Below the pieces are notes generated by a model that saw only the letters and a list, made by a program, of their open reading frames with translations, was not told the DNA's origin and made no database searches. Position numbers and translations under genes: made by a program. This document shows positions 18,305 to 27,607 of a DNA stretch of 64,000 nucleotides, in pieces. The number at the start of each line of letters is the position of its first letter. Positions within the stretch are counted from its first letter, which is position 1. Origin of the DNA: Loktanella sp. DSM 29012 (GTDB lineage: Bacteria > Pseudomonadota > Alphaproteobacteria > Rhodobacterales > Rhodobacteraceae); the NCBI RefSeq assembly GCF_900110705.1, contig NZ_FOEJ01000003.1, forward strand, positions 62,001 to 126,000, read 5' to 3'.

Positions 18305-19492
18305 TCAGTTGTTGCGTGTCGCGGTGAGGTCCATCGTGACGATCACGTCAAAGGCCAGATTGGATTCACCTTCCATGCTTTCGCCGATGTTGAATGTCTG
18401 GCGATTCAACGTGGTTTGCCCGGATGCCGTGGCCGTGTCGCCGTCAAGCGTCAGCGAAAATGGCAGGGTGACCGGTGCCTCGACCCCCTTGAGCGTGAGT
18501 GTTCCGTCCGCGACATAGCTGCCGTCGTCCTGTACCGTGATGGGCGCTGCAAAGGTGGCTGTCGGGAAATTGGCCTGATTGAAAAAGTCAGCCCCCATGG
18601 CCTGATCCGTCACCGACCCAAGCGTCAGTGACCCGATGGAGACCGTGACCTCGACCGTGCCTGCATCCGCTGTGGCTTCGGGGTCGAAGGTGATCGCTGC
18701 CGTCCAGTCGGCAAAGCTGCCTGTAACCTCGTCACCCATCTGCACTACGGTGATGCCAAGCGCACCGTCCTGAACGGTCCAGTCCGAAGCGACCTCGGCC
18801 AGTGCTTCGGTTGTCAGTGCCGCGGTTGTGCCGGCGGCCATGCCAGCGCCGACGCCTGCACCGATTGCCAGTGCAGCGGCGGCCAACGCCGGAGCAGCGA
18901 TCGGCGTGCGGTGATAGGCGACATCCGGCATCTGCGATTTCCCGAACCACATACGACGCAGGGTGGCGTCCTTGTCGATGAAATGATGCTTGAGTGCGCC
19001 TGCGACGTGCAGGGCAAGCGCGCCCATCAGCACTTTGGTCAGGATGATGTGCACACTGCCGAACAGATGCGCGACCTCGGGGTCCTTGGGGACGAAGGGC
19101 AGGGACTGCCCGAACGGCCACCAGATCGGGGCGAACCCGGTCGAGGCGGCGTGGTCGATCCAGCCTGTCAGCGGCACGAGGACAAGACTGCCGTAAAGCG
19201 TCCAGTGCACAATTTCCGCCAAAAGCGTTTCCGTCTTGCGTTCAGGGTGCAGGGGGCCGGGTTTGCGATGGCCGATTGCCCAGACGATGCGCAGCAGGGC
19301 CACGAAAAACAAAAGCACGCCCAAAGTCTTGTGGGTCGAAAAGAGCGTTGTCTTGATCGCGAGTGCGGAATCGGTATCCGCAGCCCAGTCATTGGCCAGC
19401 GTCCCGAGGATCAGCAGGGCGAGGATGAGTATGGCCGTCAGCCAGTGAAACGTCTTGGTCACCGTGCCGAAGGTTGTCGGGGTGTCGGACAT
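18305..19492 (-). CDS. Cytochrome b561 - YceI fusion protein
   Basis: Protein of 395 residues with two parts. Residues about 1-175 are a four-helix cytochrome b561 with conserved haem histidines (TKTFHWLTA, STHKTLGVLLF, VHWTLYGSLVLV, GSVHIILTK). After a spacer helix (PALAAAALAIGAGVGAGMA) comes a YceI domain (DWTVQDGALGITVVQMG to the end). Such fusions join membrane electron transfer to a periplasmic YceI barrel. ATG at 19492 follows GAAAGGA at good spacing; the TTG six codons upstream is not needed. It converges with the single-domain YceI gene. Confidence 0.9.
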   Translation of the reverse strand: MSDTPTTFGTVTKTFHWLTAILILALLILGTLANDWAADTDSALAIKTTLFSTHKTLGVLLFFVALLRIVWAIGHRKPGPLHPERKTETLLAEIVHWTLYGSLVLVPLTGWIDHAASTGFAPIWWPFGQSLPFVPKDPEVAHLFGSVHIILTKVLMGALALHVAGALKHHFIDKDATLRRMWFGKSQMPDVAYHRTPIAAPALAAAALAIGAGVGAGMAAGTTAALTTEALAEVASDWTVQDGALGITVVQMGDEVTGSFADWTAAITFDPEATADAGTVEVTVSIGSLTLGSVTDQAMGADFFNQANFPTATFAAPITVQDDGSYVADGTLTLKGVEAPVTLPFSLTLDGDTATASGQTTLNRQTFNIGESMEGESNLAFDVIVTMDLTATRNN

Positions 19493-19629
19493 GGGCGCAA
19501 ATCCTTTCAATTTGCAGCAGATATAGATTGTTCTAAAGCAAGGTCACAATTTGCATTGACGCAGAGGCATTGTGCGACTTGGGGGCTTTGGCTATCCAAG
19601 CCGTCAATTGACAAATGACAGGAGACCTC

Positions 19630-20568
19630 ATGCGCGCATTCGTTTTTCCCGGCCAAGGGGCCCAGACCATAGGGATGGGCAAGGCGCTGGCGGAGGCCTA
19701 TCCGGCGGCACAGGCCGTTTTCGACACCGTGGACGACGCCCTGGGCGAAAAGCTGTCTGCGCTGATCTGGGACGGTGACGCCGACACGCTGCAATTGACC
19801 CGCAATGCCCAACCCGCGCTGATGGCGACGTCGCTGGCGGCCATGGCGGCACTGGAGGCCGAAGGGATCACGATATCCGATGCGGCCTATGTGGCGGGGC
19901 ATTCGCTGGGTGAATATTCGGCACTGGCGGCGGCTGGCGCATTGGACATTGCCGATTGCGCGCGGCTGCTACGCACCCGCGGCGAGGCGATGCAGAACGC
20001 CGTGCCCGTCGGCGAGGGTGCCATGGCTGCGGTGCTGGGGCTGAGCATCGCGCAGGTCGAGGAGGTTGTCGCCGCCGCCGCTGACGCGGGCGTCTGTGAG
20101 GTCGCAAACGAAAACGATCCGTCCCAGACCGTCATTTCGGGGGCCAAGGCCGCAGTGGAACGTGCGGCTGTTCTGGCAAAAGAGGCAGGTGCGAAGCGTG
20201 CCCTGATGCTGCCGGTTTCGGCACCGTTTCATTGTGCTCTGATGGCACCCGCAGCGCAGGTGATGCAAGACGCGCTGTCTGACGTGACAATCCGCGCCCC
20301 GCGTGTTCCGGTGGTGGCGAATGTCAACGCAAACGCCGTGACGGACCCCGACGAGATCCGCGCCTTGCTTGTTGCACAGGTTGCAGGTCGTGTGCGGTGG
20401 TCAACTTCGGTTGCGTGGATGGCCGATCAGGGCGTCACGTCCTTTACCGAGATCGGTGCAGGCAAGGCATTGTCCGGCATGATCCGCAGGATCGCAAAAG
20501 ACGCGGCGTGTGCGAATGTCGGCACGCCCGAAGAGGCAAAGGCGGTTGCAGCCGCGATGAAGGGATAA
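19630..20568 (+). CDS. fabD: Malonyl-CoA:ACP transacylase
   Basis: Transfers malonyl from CoA to acyl carrier protein at the start of fatty-acid synthesis; cytoplasmic, 312 residues, usual length. Motifs: FVFPGQGAQ at the N terminus, nucleophile Ser in GHSLGEYSAL near residue 90, and the conserved His in SAPFHCALM near 200. The ATG at 19630 is preceded by AGGAG; the earlier in-frame start at 19615 would include that site inside the gene. It lies 3 bp before fabG in an operon with acpP and fabF nearby. Confidence 0.96.
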   Translation: MRAFVFPGQGAQTIGMGKALAEAYPAAQAVFDTVDDALGEKLSALIWDGDADTLQLTRNAQPALMATSLAAMAALEAEGITISDAAYVAGHSLGEYSALAAAGALDIADCARLLRTRGEAMQNAVPVGEGAMAAVLGLSIAQVEEVVAAAADAGVCEVANENDPSQTVISGAKAAVERAAVLAKEAGAKRALMLPVSAPFHCALMAPAAQVMQDALSDVTIRAPRVPVVANVNANAVTDPDEIRALLVAQVAGRVRWSTSVAWMADQGVTSFTEIGAGKALSGMIRRIAKDAACANVGTPEEAKAVAAAMKG

Positions 20569-20571
20569 GAC

Positions 20572-21309
20572 ATGTTCGATTTGACAGGTAAGAATGCGCT
20601 AGTGACGGGTGCCTCTGGCGGGATCGGCGGTGCCATTGCGACCGCGCTGCATGGGGCGGGGGCCACGGTGGGTCTGTCCGGTACGCGGGTCGAACCGCTG
20701 GAAGCGCTTGCGGCTGAGCTGGGCGAACGGGTTCACGTTCTGCCATGCAACCTGAGCGATGCAGAGGCTGTTACGGCACTGCCGAAACAGGCGATCGAGG
20801 CGATGGGGTCGCTGGACATTCTGGTGAACAACGCCGGGATCACGCGCGACAACATCTTTATGCGGATGTCGGATGACGAATGGGCCAGCGTTCTGGACGT
20901 GAACCTCACGTCCAGCATGCGCCTGTGCAAAGGGGCCATTCGCGGCATGATGAAATCGCGTTGGGGTCGGATCGTGAACATCACCTCCGTCGTGGGCGCG
21001 ACCGGCAACCCCGGTCAGGCAAACTACGCCGCCAGCAAGGCCGGCATGGTCGGCATGAGCAAATCCATCGCCTACGAGGTCGCCAGTCGTGGAATCACGG
21101 TCAACTGTGTGGCACCCGGTTTCATCGCCACGCCGATGACAGACGCACTGAACGATGAACAGCGCAGCGGTATTCTGGGCCAGATTCCGGCAGGTCGGAT
21201 GGGCGAAGCTGACGAGATTGCAGCCGCTGTTCTGTATCTGGCAAGCCCCGAGGCCGCCTATGTCACCGGTGCGACCTTGCATGTGAATGGCGGAATGGCC
21301 ATGCTCTGA
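20572..21309 (+). CDS. fabG: 3-oxoacyl-ACP reductase FabG
   Basis: NADPH-dependent short-chain reductase of 245 residues, reducing beta-ketoacyl-ACP in each elongation cycle. The nucleotide motif is TGASGGIGGAIA, followed by NNAGITRDN and the catalytic tetrad with ITSVVGATGNPGQANYAASKAG (Ser, Tyr, Lys), split here around residues 138-155. The C-terminal PGFIATPMTDAL and GATLHVNGGMAML are typical. It starts 3 bp after fabD and precedes acpP. Confidence 0.96.
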   Translation: MFDLTGKNALVTGASGGIGGAIATALHGAGATVGLSGTRVEPLEALAAELGERVHVLPCNLSDAEAVTALPKQAIEAMGSLDILVNNAGITRDNIFMRMSDDEWASVLDVNLTSSMRLCKGAIRGMMKSRWGRIVNITSVVGATGNPGQANYAASKAGMVGMSKSIAYEVASRGITVNCVAPGFIATPMTDALNDEQRSGILGQIPAGRMGEADEIAAAVLYLASPEAAYVTGATLHVNGGMAML

Positions 21310-21337
21310 GCCGTGGCCGGTCGGAGTGCGAAAGCGT

Positions 21338-21365
21338 TTGCGTGCTCTCGTTTCTCTGCTATAGG
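21338..21365 (+). promoter_or_regulatory. Possible promoter of acpP
   Basis: TTGCGT and TATAGG separated by 16 bases in the 135-bp gap between fabG and acpP. The spacing and -10 fit a housekeeping promoter and would explain separate high expression of acpP; it is a pattern match only. Confidence 0.4.
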
Positions 21366-21444
21366 CCGGGCGGAAACGAATAGACGGGCCACATGGTCCG
21401 TTTCAAAACCGGGGCATGCCCCATACAGAACGTGAGGATATTTC

Positions 21445-21678
21445 ATGAGCGACGTCGAAGGCCGCGTACGCAAGATCGTTGTAGAGCATCTTGGTGTTGA
21501 AGAAGACAAAGTCGTCGAAAGCGCGTCGTTCATCGACGACCTCGGCGCTGACAGCCTCGACACCGTCGAGCTGGTGATGGCATTCGAAGAGGAATTCGGC
21601 ATCGAAATCCCCGACGATGCAGCCGAGACCATCCAGACCTTCGGCGATGCGGTCAAATTCATCAAGGGCGCGCTGTAA
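21445..21678 (+). CDS. acpP: Acyl carrier protein
   Basis: Acidic 77-residue carrier of fatty-acyl intermediates. Ser37 in [17 protein letters not shown] is the 4'-phosphopantetheine site. Length and charge are typical. It is followed by an intrinsic terminator at 21713, so it can be transcribed alone from a promoter in the fabG-acpP gap, while fabF lies beyond the terminator. Confidence 0.98.
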   Translation: MSDVEGRVRKIVVEHLGVEEDKVVESASFIDDLGADSLDTVELVMAFEEEFGIEIPDDAAETIQTFGDAVKFIKGAL

Positions 21679-21712
21679 GTCAGCGTCCCGGTCCTCTTGG
21701 ACCGTCTGATAC

Positions 21713-21745
21713 AAAAGACCCCCGGTCCTGCCGGGGGTCTTTTTT
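21713..21745 (+). terminator. Intrinsic terminator after acpP
   Basis: Stem AAAAGACCCCCGG / CCGGGGGTCTTTTTT with loop TCCTG, followed by a run of six T. It lies 35 bp after the acpP stop. Confidence 0.9.
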
Positions 21746-21891
21746 GTTGCGGTGGGGCGTTTGATCGGCTGAATCGCTCAGATTGCAGTAATGCCCTGTG
21801 CGCGTGGCGGTATCGCTGCCCTGCGGCACTTGCCCCTGCTGACGATGTTACGGTATCAGGTCGGCAATTCTCTGTCGGAAAGGTACGAATT

Positions 21892-23154
21892 ATGCGCCGG
21901 GTCGTTGTTACGGGATTGGGACTTGTCACGCCGCTGGCCGATGGGGTCGAGGCCAGCTGGAGCCGCATTCTGGACGGGCAGTCCGGTGCTGGTCCAATCA
22001 CCCAGTTTGATCCCACGGGGCTGACCACCACCTATGCCTGCGAGGTGCCGCGCGGTGATGGGACCGATGGCACGTTCAATGCTGACGCCTACATGGAGCC
22101 GAAAGAGCAGCGCAAGGTCGATACATTCATCATGTTCGGCATCGCGGCCGCACAGCAGGCGATCGAAGATTCCGGCTGGGCACCGACCGAGACAGAGGAT
22201 CTGGAACGCACCGGCGTTCTGATCGGGTCGGGGATCGGTGGTCTGAATTCCATCGCGAACACTGCGATCATGATGGAAGAAAAAGGCCCGCGCCGTGTGT
22301 CGCCGTTCTTTGTGCCGGGTGCCTTAATCAACCTGATTTCCGGGCAGGTCAGCATTCGTTACGGGTTCAAGGGACCAAACCATTCGGTCGTGACCGCCTG
22401 TTCGACCGGTGCGCATGCCATCGGCGACGCAAGCCGTCTGATCCAGTATGGGGATGCGGATGTGATGATCGCAGGTGGGGCCGAGGCCGCAATCTGCAAG
22501 ATCGGTATCGCCGGTTTCAATGCCTGCAAGGCCTTGTCCACGGACCGTGCAGACGATCCCACCAAGGCGTCGCGTCCCTGGGACAAGGACCGTGACGGAT
22601 TTGTCATGGGCGAGGGTGCGGGTATCGTCGTGCTGGAAGAATACGAGCACGCCAAGGCGCGCGGTGCCAAGATATATGCCGAGGTCAAGGGCTACGGTCT
22701 GTCTGGCGACGCGCATCACATCACTGCACCACCCCCCGATCACGAAGGTGCAGAGCGTGCGATGCGTGCGGCCTGCCGAAATGCCGGGATCACGCCGCAG
22801 GACATCAATTATGTGAACGCGCATGGCACCTCGACCATGGCCGACACCATCGAACTGGGTGCCGTGGAACGTATGGTGGGGCCAGAAGCCGCTGCCAAAC
22901 TGGTGATGTCGTCGACGAAATCCGCAACCGGTCACCTGCTGGGTGCCGCGGGTGCGATCGAGGCGATTTTCTCGATCCTGGCGATCCGCGATCAGGTGGC
23001 ACCGCCGACGCTGAATCTGGATCAGGTCGACGCCGAGACGCAGGTTGATCTGTGCGCGAACGAAAAACGCCCCTGCAAGATCGACATTGCATTGTCGAAT
23101 TCATTCGGGTTCGGCGGGACCAACGCAAGTCTGGTGTTGGGGAAGGTCGAATAA
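21892..23154 (+). CDS. fabF: 3-oxoacyl-ACP synthase II
   Basis: Condensing enzyme of 420 residues that elongates acyl-ACP with malonyl-ACP. The catalytic Cys lies in VVTACSTGAHAIGDA, with the two His in NAHGTSTM and KSATGHLLGAAGA. The start MRRVVVTGLGLVTPL is the conserved N terminus and is preceded by GGAAAGG; longer upstream versions of the frame would run through the acpP terminator and are rejected. It is followed without gap by mltG. Confidence 0.96.
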   Translation: MRRVVVTGLGLVTPLADGVEASWSRILDGQSGAGPITQFDPTGLTTTYACEVPRGDGTDGTFNADAYMEPKEQRKVDTFIMFGIAAAQQAIEDSGWAPTETEDLERTGVLIGSGIGGLNSIANTAIMMEEKGPRRVSPFFVPGALINLISGQVSIRYGFKGPNHSVVTACSTGAHAIGDASRLIQYGDADVMIAGGAEAAICKIGIAGFNACKALSTDRADDPTKASRPWDKDRDGFVMGEGAGIVVLEEYEHAKARGAKIYAEVKGYGLSGDAHHITAPPPDHEGAERAMRAACRNAGITPQDINYVNAHGTSTMADTIELGAVERMVGPEAAAKLVMSSTKSATGHLLGAAGAIEAIFSILAIRDQVAPPTLNLDQVDAETQVDLCANEKRPCKIDIALSNSFGFGGTNASLVLGKVE

Positions 23155-24315
23155 ATGTGGCGACACATCGCGTCCAACGCGCTGACGTTCATGGTCGTGG
23201 CGCTGTTTGTCAGTGCAGGTGTCGTGGCGTGGGGCACGCAGCAGTACAGCAACCCCGGCCCATTGGCGCAGGGGATCTGTCTGCAGGTGCCGGGCGGGTC
23301 GAACATGCGGCGGGTGAGCGAGGACCTGGAGGCGCAAGGCGCGGTGAGTTCAGCCGCCATTTTCCGCATGGGCGCGGATTACACCGAAAAGGCATCCGAG
23401 CTGAAGGCGGGCAGTTTCCTGATTGCCGAGGGCGCATCGATGGCCGAGATCGTGGATACGGTGACGCGCGGCGGGGCGAGCACGTGCGGGACCGAGATCG
23501 TCTATCGTGTAGGTGTTCGGGTCAACGAGGTCCAGGTCCGGGAACTGGACCCTGCCACCGGTCGCTACGAGGAAGTTGCCGCATTCACGCCGGGCGAAGG
23601 TGAAGTGCCGTCTGAATACACTGCGATGCTGGATGCCGCGGACACGCGCCTGAGACTGGCCGTGGCCGAAGGCACGACCGCCTGGCAGGTGGTGCAGGCG
23701 CTGAATGCGATTGACGTGCTGGAAGGTCCCCTCGACGACATTCCGGCAGAAGGAAGTCTGGCACCCGACAGCTACGAATTTACCGCAGGCATGACGCGGG
23801 GCAGCATCATTGGCCGGATGACCGAGCGCCAAGAGAACATCCTGGCCGAAGCCTGGGCCGCGCGTGTCGATGGGCTGCCGTTGGAAACGCCGGAGGAGGC
23901 GCTGATCCTTGCGTCGTTGATCGAAAAGGAAACTGCAGTTGCTGACGAGCGTCGTCAGGTTGCAAGCGTTTTCGTCAATCGCCTGGAACGCGGCATGCGG
24001 CTGCAAACGGACCCAGCCGTCATCTATGGTGTCACGGAAGGGCGCAGCGTGCTTGAACGTGGATTGCGGCGCAGCGAATTGGATACGCCGACGCCGTGGA
24101 ATACCTACACGATCCCGGCCTTGCCACCCACGCCCATTGCGAACCCCGGGAGGGCGAGCATCGAGGCAGCACTTGATCCCGATACGACGGACTACGTGTT
24201 CTTTGTTGCCGATGGCACGGGTGGGCATGCATTCGCGACCAACCTTGATGACCACAATCGCAATGTCGCAGCCTGGCGTGCGATCGAGGCGGAGCGTGCA
24301 GCCAACGACGGTTAA
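23155..24315 (+). CDS. mltG: Endolytic transglycosylase MltG
   Basis: Inner-membrane murein transglycosylase of 386 residues, which cleaves nascent glycan strands in the family. One N-terminal membrane helix (ALTFMVVALFVSAGVVAW), a LysM-like region, and the YceG catalytic domain with the catalytic Glu in LASLIEKETAVADER. The C-terminal part has NTYTIPALPPTPIANPG and YVFFVADGTGGHAF, both family hallmarks. The ATG follows the fabF stop with no gap, the same fabF-mltG order found in related bacteria. Confidence 0.94.
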   Translation: MWRHIASNALTFMVVALFVSAGVVAWGTQQYSNPGPLAQGICLQVPGGSNMRRVSEDLEAQGAVSSAAIFRMGADYTEKASELKAGSFLIAEGASMAEIVDTVTRGGASTCGTEIVYRVGVRVNEVQVRELDPATGRYEEVAAFTPGEGEVPSEYTAMLDAADTRLRLAVAEGTTAWQVVQALNAIDVLEGPLDDIPAEGSLAPDSYEFTAGMTRGSIIGRMTERQENILAEAWAARVDGLPLETPEEALILASLIEKETAVADERRQVASVFVNRLERGMRLQTDPAVIYGVTEGRSVLERGLRRSELDTPTPWNTYTIPALPPTPIANPGRASIEAALDPDTTDYVFFVADGTGGHAFATNLDDHNRNVAAWRAIEAERAANDG

Positions 24316-24383
24316 GGACGGTCGCCTAACCAGCCATTAGGGGCTGCGGGCTGTCAGGGCACTGTATTTATTGTAAAATTAAT

Positions 24384-24418
24384 GGCTCGCCTTCTAGCTG
24401 GAGGCGGGCCGATTTTGT
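24384..24418 (+). terminator. Probable terminator after mltG, before the GTA cluster
   Basis: Stem GGCTCGCCT / AGGCGGGCC (one G.U pair) with a 9-base loop, then GATTTTGTT. It separates the fatty-acid/mltG operon from the GTA genes. The remaining 75 bp before the first GTA gene must hold the GTA promoter, but I see no clear -35/-10. Confidence 0.6.
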
Positions 24419-24491
24419 TCTGACGTGCCGGTTGCGCCGTCATGCTGCCGATTGTCGGAATGGCTTGGCCAGACCTGATTGGCGGAACAAG

Positions 24492-24836
24492 ATGATTATT
24501 AAAGACGACCCGGAAGGGCACGGGCGTGCTGCGGCACTGTCCCGACAGCACGAAATTGCAGGGCTATATGCGACGCTGCGCGCCGCGATCCTGAAAGAAA
24601 TCAAAACACTTGGTGCGTCTGACGGAGCCCCGCCGAAACTGTTGATTGGTAAAATCGGCGAGTTGTCGGCGGCCCATCTGATCCTACTGAAAGCAGAGGA
24701 GGCATTTCGTGAGAAATACGCCCAAGACGATGCGACGATCCTCGACTACGACACATTGCGAGTTGAGATCGGGTGCGCACTTGATCGCATCAGGGCCAGC
24801 CTCGCAACAGAAGGCGTTTCTGACGGAGCTGAGTGA
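24492..24836 (+). CDS. GTA gene 1: small terminase-like protein
   Basis: First gene of the Rhodobacterales gene transfer agent cluster, 114 residues. Position before the large terminase and the helical, charged composition (HEIAGLYATLRAAILKEIKT, then EEAFREKYAQDDATILD) fit orfg1, reported as the GTA small terminase. The ATG at 24492 follows CGGAACAAG; the upstream in-frame start at 24432 reaches into the terminator region. Its 3' end overlaps the beginning of the large terminase gene. Confidence 0.75.
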   Translation: MIIKDDPEGHGRAAALSRQHEIAGLYATLRAAILKEIKTLGASDGAPPKLLIGKIGELSAAHLILLKAEEAFREKYAQDDATILDYDTLRVEIGCALDRIRASLATEGVSDGAE

Positions 24837-26106
24837 CAACGCTGTTGCCGGACTGCCGTATCTGTTCGATTTCTGGGCGATGGCGCATCAGGTTCCCCCC
24901 GATGGTGACTGGCGGGCATGGGTTGTGCTGGGTGGTCGTGGGGCGGGCAAGACACGGGCGGGTGCCGAGTGGGTCCGGGCGATGGCAGAGGGGCCCAGAC
25001 CGCTAATCCGTGGCCGTGCACGGCGGATTGCGATCATCGGTGAGACCTACGATCAGGCACGCGAGGTCATGGTCATGGGGGATAGCGGTATCGTCGCTTG
25101 TTCCCCTGATGACCGGGGGCCAGAGTGGATTGCGGGGCGCAAACTGTTGCGCTGGCCAAACGGGGCCGAAGCGCAGGTGTTTTCGGCGTTCGACCCAGAA
25201 GCGCTGCGCGGTCCGCAATTCGATGCCGTCTGGGCCGATGAAGTTGCCAAATGGAAAAACGGCAGTGCCACCTGGGACATGGTGGAATTTGGTCTGCGGC
25301 TTGGGTCTTGCCCGCGGGCGGTGGTCACGACGACGCCGCGAAATGCGCCGGTGCTGAAAGAAATGCTGGCTCGGTCCAGTACCGTGGTTACCCACGCGAC
25401 GACGTTTGACAATGCGGCGAACCTCGCGCCGTCGTTTCTGGCAGAGGTCCGGCGACGCTATGGCGGCACACGGCTAGGGCGTCAGGAGTTGGACGGCATA
25501 TTGCTGGATGATGCCGAGGGCGCGCTGTGGACAACGGCGCAGCTGGACGGGCTGATCCGCAAGGACATTGAAAGTCTGGAACGCATTGTCGTTGCCGTCG
25601 ATCCACCGGTCACTGGACACAAGGGGTCTGATGCCTGCGGGATCATCGTGGCTGGTGTCGTCTGCAAGGGGCCACCGCATGCCTGGCGCGGCTATGTGCT
25701 GGAGGATGCCAGTGTCCAGGCAGCGCGACCGCTGGATTGGGCCAAGGCTGCTGTTGCGGCCTACCGTCGGCATGGCGCGGACCGGCTGGTGGCCGAGGTC
25801 AATTAGGGGGGCGATATGGTCGAAACCATCGTGCGCCAGATTGATCCGCTGATTTCCTACCGCGGTGTGAATGCCCGTCGGGGCAAGATCGCAAGGGCTG
25901 AACCGGTGGCCGCGCTCTATGAGCAGATGCGCATCAAGCATGCGCGCGGGTTGGGTGAACTGGAAGACCAGATGTGTCTTATGACGCGGGCTGGTTTCGT
26001 GGGGCAGGGATCGCCGGACCGCGTCGATGCGCTGGTGTGGGCCATGCACGAGCTGATGATCGCACCGGCCAAGGCATGGCAGGCGCCGCGCCTGCGTCGG
26101 TTGTGA
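24709..26106 (+). pseudogene. GTA large terminase (gene 2), interrupted by an in-frame TAG
   Basis: DNA-packaging motor of the GTA. The ATPase is intact: Walker A GGRGAGKTRAG, Walker B VWADE, then TTTPRNAPVL. The RNase H-like nuclease begins at VVAVDPPVTG. At 25804-25806 the frame has TAG where the family has Gln (AEVN-Q-GGDMVE), a single C-to-T change. The same frame then continues open to 26106 and includes the last nuclease motif SPDRVDALVWAMHEL. The upstream product (to 25806) would lack this acidic residue. TAGGGGGGCGATATG just after the stop resembles a ribosome-binding site plus ATG at 25816, so a separate C-terminal piece may be made. The N-terminal start is uncertain: 24709 is the longest, but TTG codons at 24763 or 24781 fit homologues better. 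Confidence 0.85.
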
Positions 26107-26205
26107 GGTGTTGCGCAGACAGCGCGCAATGCAATCGGTACTTGGCAAGGTTTCGGGTTCAGAACGTTTTGCAAGGACAGTCAGTCGGCCCCCGAGGAGT
26201 GCGAG

Positions 26206-27375
26206 ATGTTTGAATTCTGGAACAAGGCGGCCAAGCCTGCGACCACCGAGGTCAAGGCCTCGGCCACGGGGAAGGTCGCCAGCTGGGCGACGCAGGGTCG
26301 TGTTGCCTGGAGCGCACGGGACAACGCATCGCTGACCCGGGCGGGATTTGCGTCGAACCCGATCGGTTTTCGCGCGGTCAAACTGATTGCAGAAGCCGCT
26401 GCCGCACTGCCGCTGGTCACGCAGGACCGCCTGCAACGCTACGACACCCATCCCGTGCAGACGCTGATCAATCGCCCCAACGCAGCACAGGGGCGGGCCG
26501 AGTTGCTGGAGGCGCTCTATGGTCAGTTGTTGTTGACGGGGGATGCCTATCTGGAGGCGGTGGGAGACGGTGGGCTGCCGGTCGAACTGCATGTCTTGCG
26601 GTCGGATCGCATGCGTCTGGTGCCGGGGGGCAATGGCTGGGCCGAGGCCTATGAATATGCAGTCGGTGCCAACAAGCACAGGTTTGCCGTCGGGCCCGAA
26701 GGATCGGCGATCTGCCATATCAAGAGTTTTCACCCGCAGGACGACCACTATGGTTTCAGTCCGATGCAGGCGGCCGCCAATGCCATTGATGTCCACAACG
26801 CGGCCTCTGCCTGGTCCAAGGCCCTGCTGGATAACGCGGCGCGTCCGTCCGGTGCCATCGTCTACAAGGGCGGAGACGGCCAGTCGCAGCTGAGCCCGGA
26901 TCAGTACAACCGGTTGGTCGACGAGATGGAGCATCAGCATCAGGGCGCGCGCAACGCGGGCAGGCCGATGTTGCTGGAAGGCGGGCTGGACTGGAAGCCG
27001 ATGGGATTTTCCCCGTCCGACATGGAATTCCAAAAGACCAAGGAGGCCGCCGCGCGCGAGATATCGGTCGCGTTTGGCGTGCCACCCATGCTGCTGGGCA
27101 TTCCGGGCGATGCGACCTATGCCAATTATCAAGAGGCCAATCGTGCCTTTTATCGGTTGACGGTTCTGCCATTGGCGATGCGGGTGACGAGTGCCATTGC
27201 CGACTGGCTGTCGGATTTTACGGCGGAACGGTTGGATTTGCGGCCCGATCTGGATCAGGTGCCTGCACTGGCCGCCGAACGCGATGCCCAGTGGCGGCGG
27301 GTCACGGAGGCCGCATTCCTGACCAACGCTGAAAAACGCAGTCTCTTGGGGTTGCCCGCGCAGGATGTCGAATGA
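26206..27375 (+). CDS. GTA gene 3: portal protein
   Basis: HK97-family portal protein of 389 residues, the dodecameric ring through which DNA enters the GTA head. Seen: FWNKAAKP start, FRAVKLIAEAAAALPL, PNAAQGRAELLEALYG, HIKSFHPQDDHYGFSP and FGVPPMLLGIPGDATYANYQEANRAF split over residues 280-315, all typical of HK97 portals. ATG at 26206 is preceded by CCGAGGAGTGCGAG. A 99-bp gap separates it from the terminase. Its stop overlaps the next small gene (ATGATGA type). Confidence 0.92.
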   Translation: MFEFWNKAAKPATTEVKASATGKVASWATQGRVAWSARDNASLTRAGFASNPIGFRAVKLIAEAAAALPLVTQDRLQRYDTHPVQTLINRPNAAQGRAELLEALYGQLLLTGDAYLEAVGDGGLPVELHVLRSDRMRLVPGGNGWAEAYEYAVGANKHRFAVGPEGSAICHIKSFHPQDDHYGFSPMQAAANAIDVHNAASAWSKALLDNAARPSGAIVYKGGDGQSQLSPDQYNRLVDEMEHQHQGARNAGRPMLLEGGLDWKPMGFSPSDMEFQKTKEAAAREISVAFGVPPMLLGIPGDATYANYQEANRAFYRLTVLPLAMRVTSAIADWLSDFTAERLDLRPDLDQVPALAAERDAQWRRVTEAAFLTNAEKRSLLGLPAQDVE

Positions 27376-27581
27376 TGCCGGACAAGGTCGTCACGCTGAA
27401 GAACCGCGTCGTTCAACCCGTTTTGCCGCAGGCGGCGGATGTCTGGCACGCGCAAATCAACCAGCGTCTGGCTGCAATCGAGCGGATGCTGCGCCGGTTG
27501 GAATGGCAGATCTGGGCGCTGTGCTGTGGTGCAATGGCCGTGCTGGGTCTGCACGTGGCGCAATTCCTGCCGGTCCATTGA
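27372..27581 (+). CDS. GTA gene 3.5: small membrane-anchored protein
   Basis: Small protein of 69 residues between portal and protease genes, the place of orfg3.5 in the Rhodobacter capsulatus GTA. A helical segment (HAQINQRLAAIERMLRRLEW) is followed by one probable membrane helix (IWALCCGAMAVLGLHVAQFL). Function is not known. The start overlaps the portal stop codon, so translation is coupled. Confidence 0.75.
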   Translation: MMPDKVVTLKNRVVQPVLPQAADVWHAQINQRLAAIERMLRRLEWQIWALCCGAMAVLGLHVAQFLPVH

Positions 27582-27607
27582 AACAGCCCCCTGAAAGGGA
27601 GAAACGA

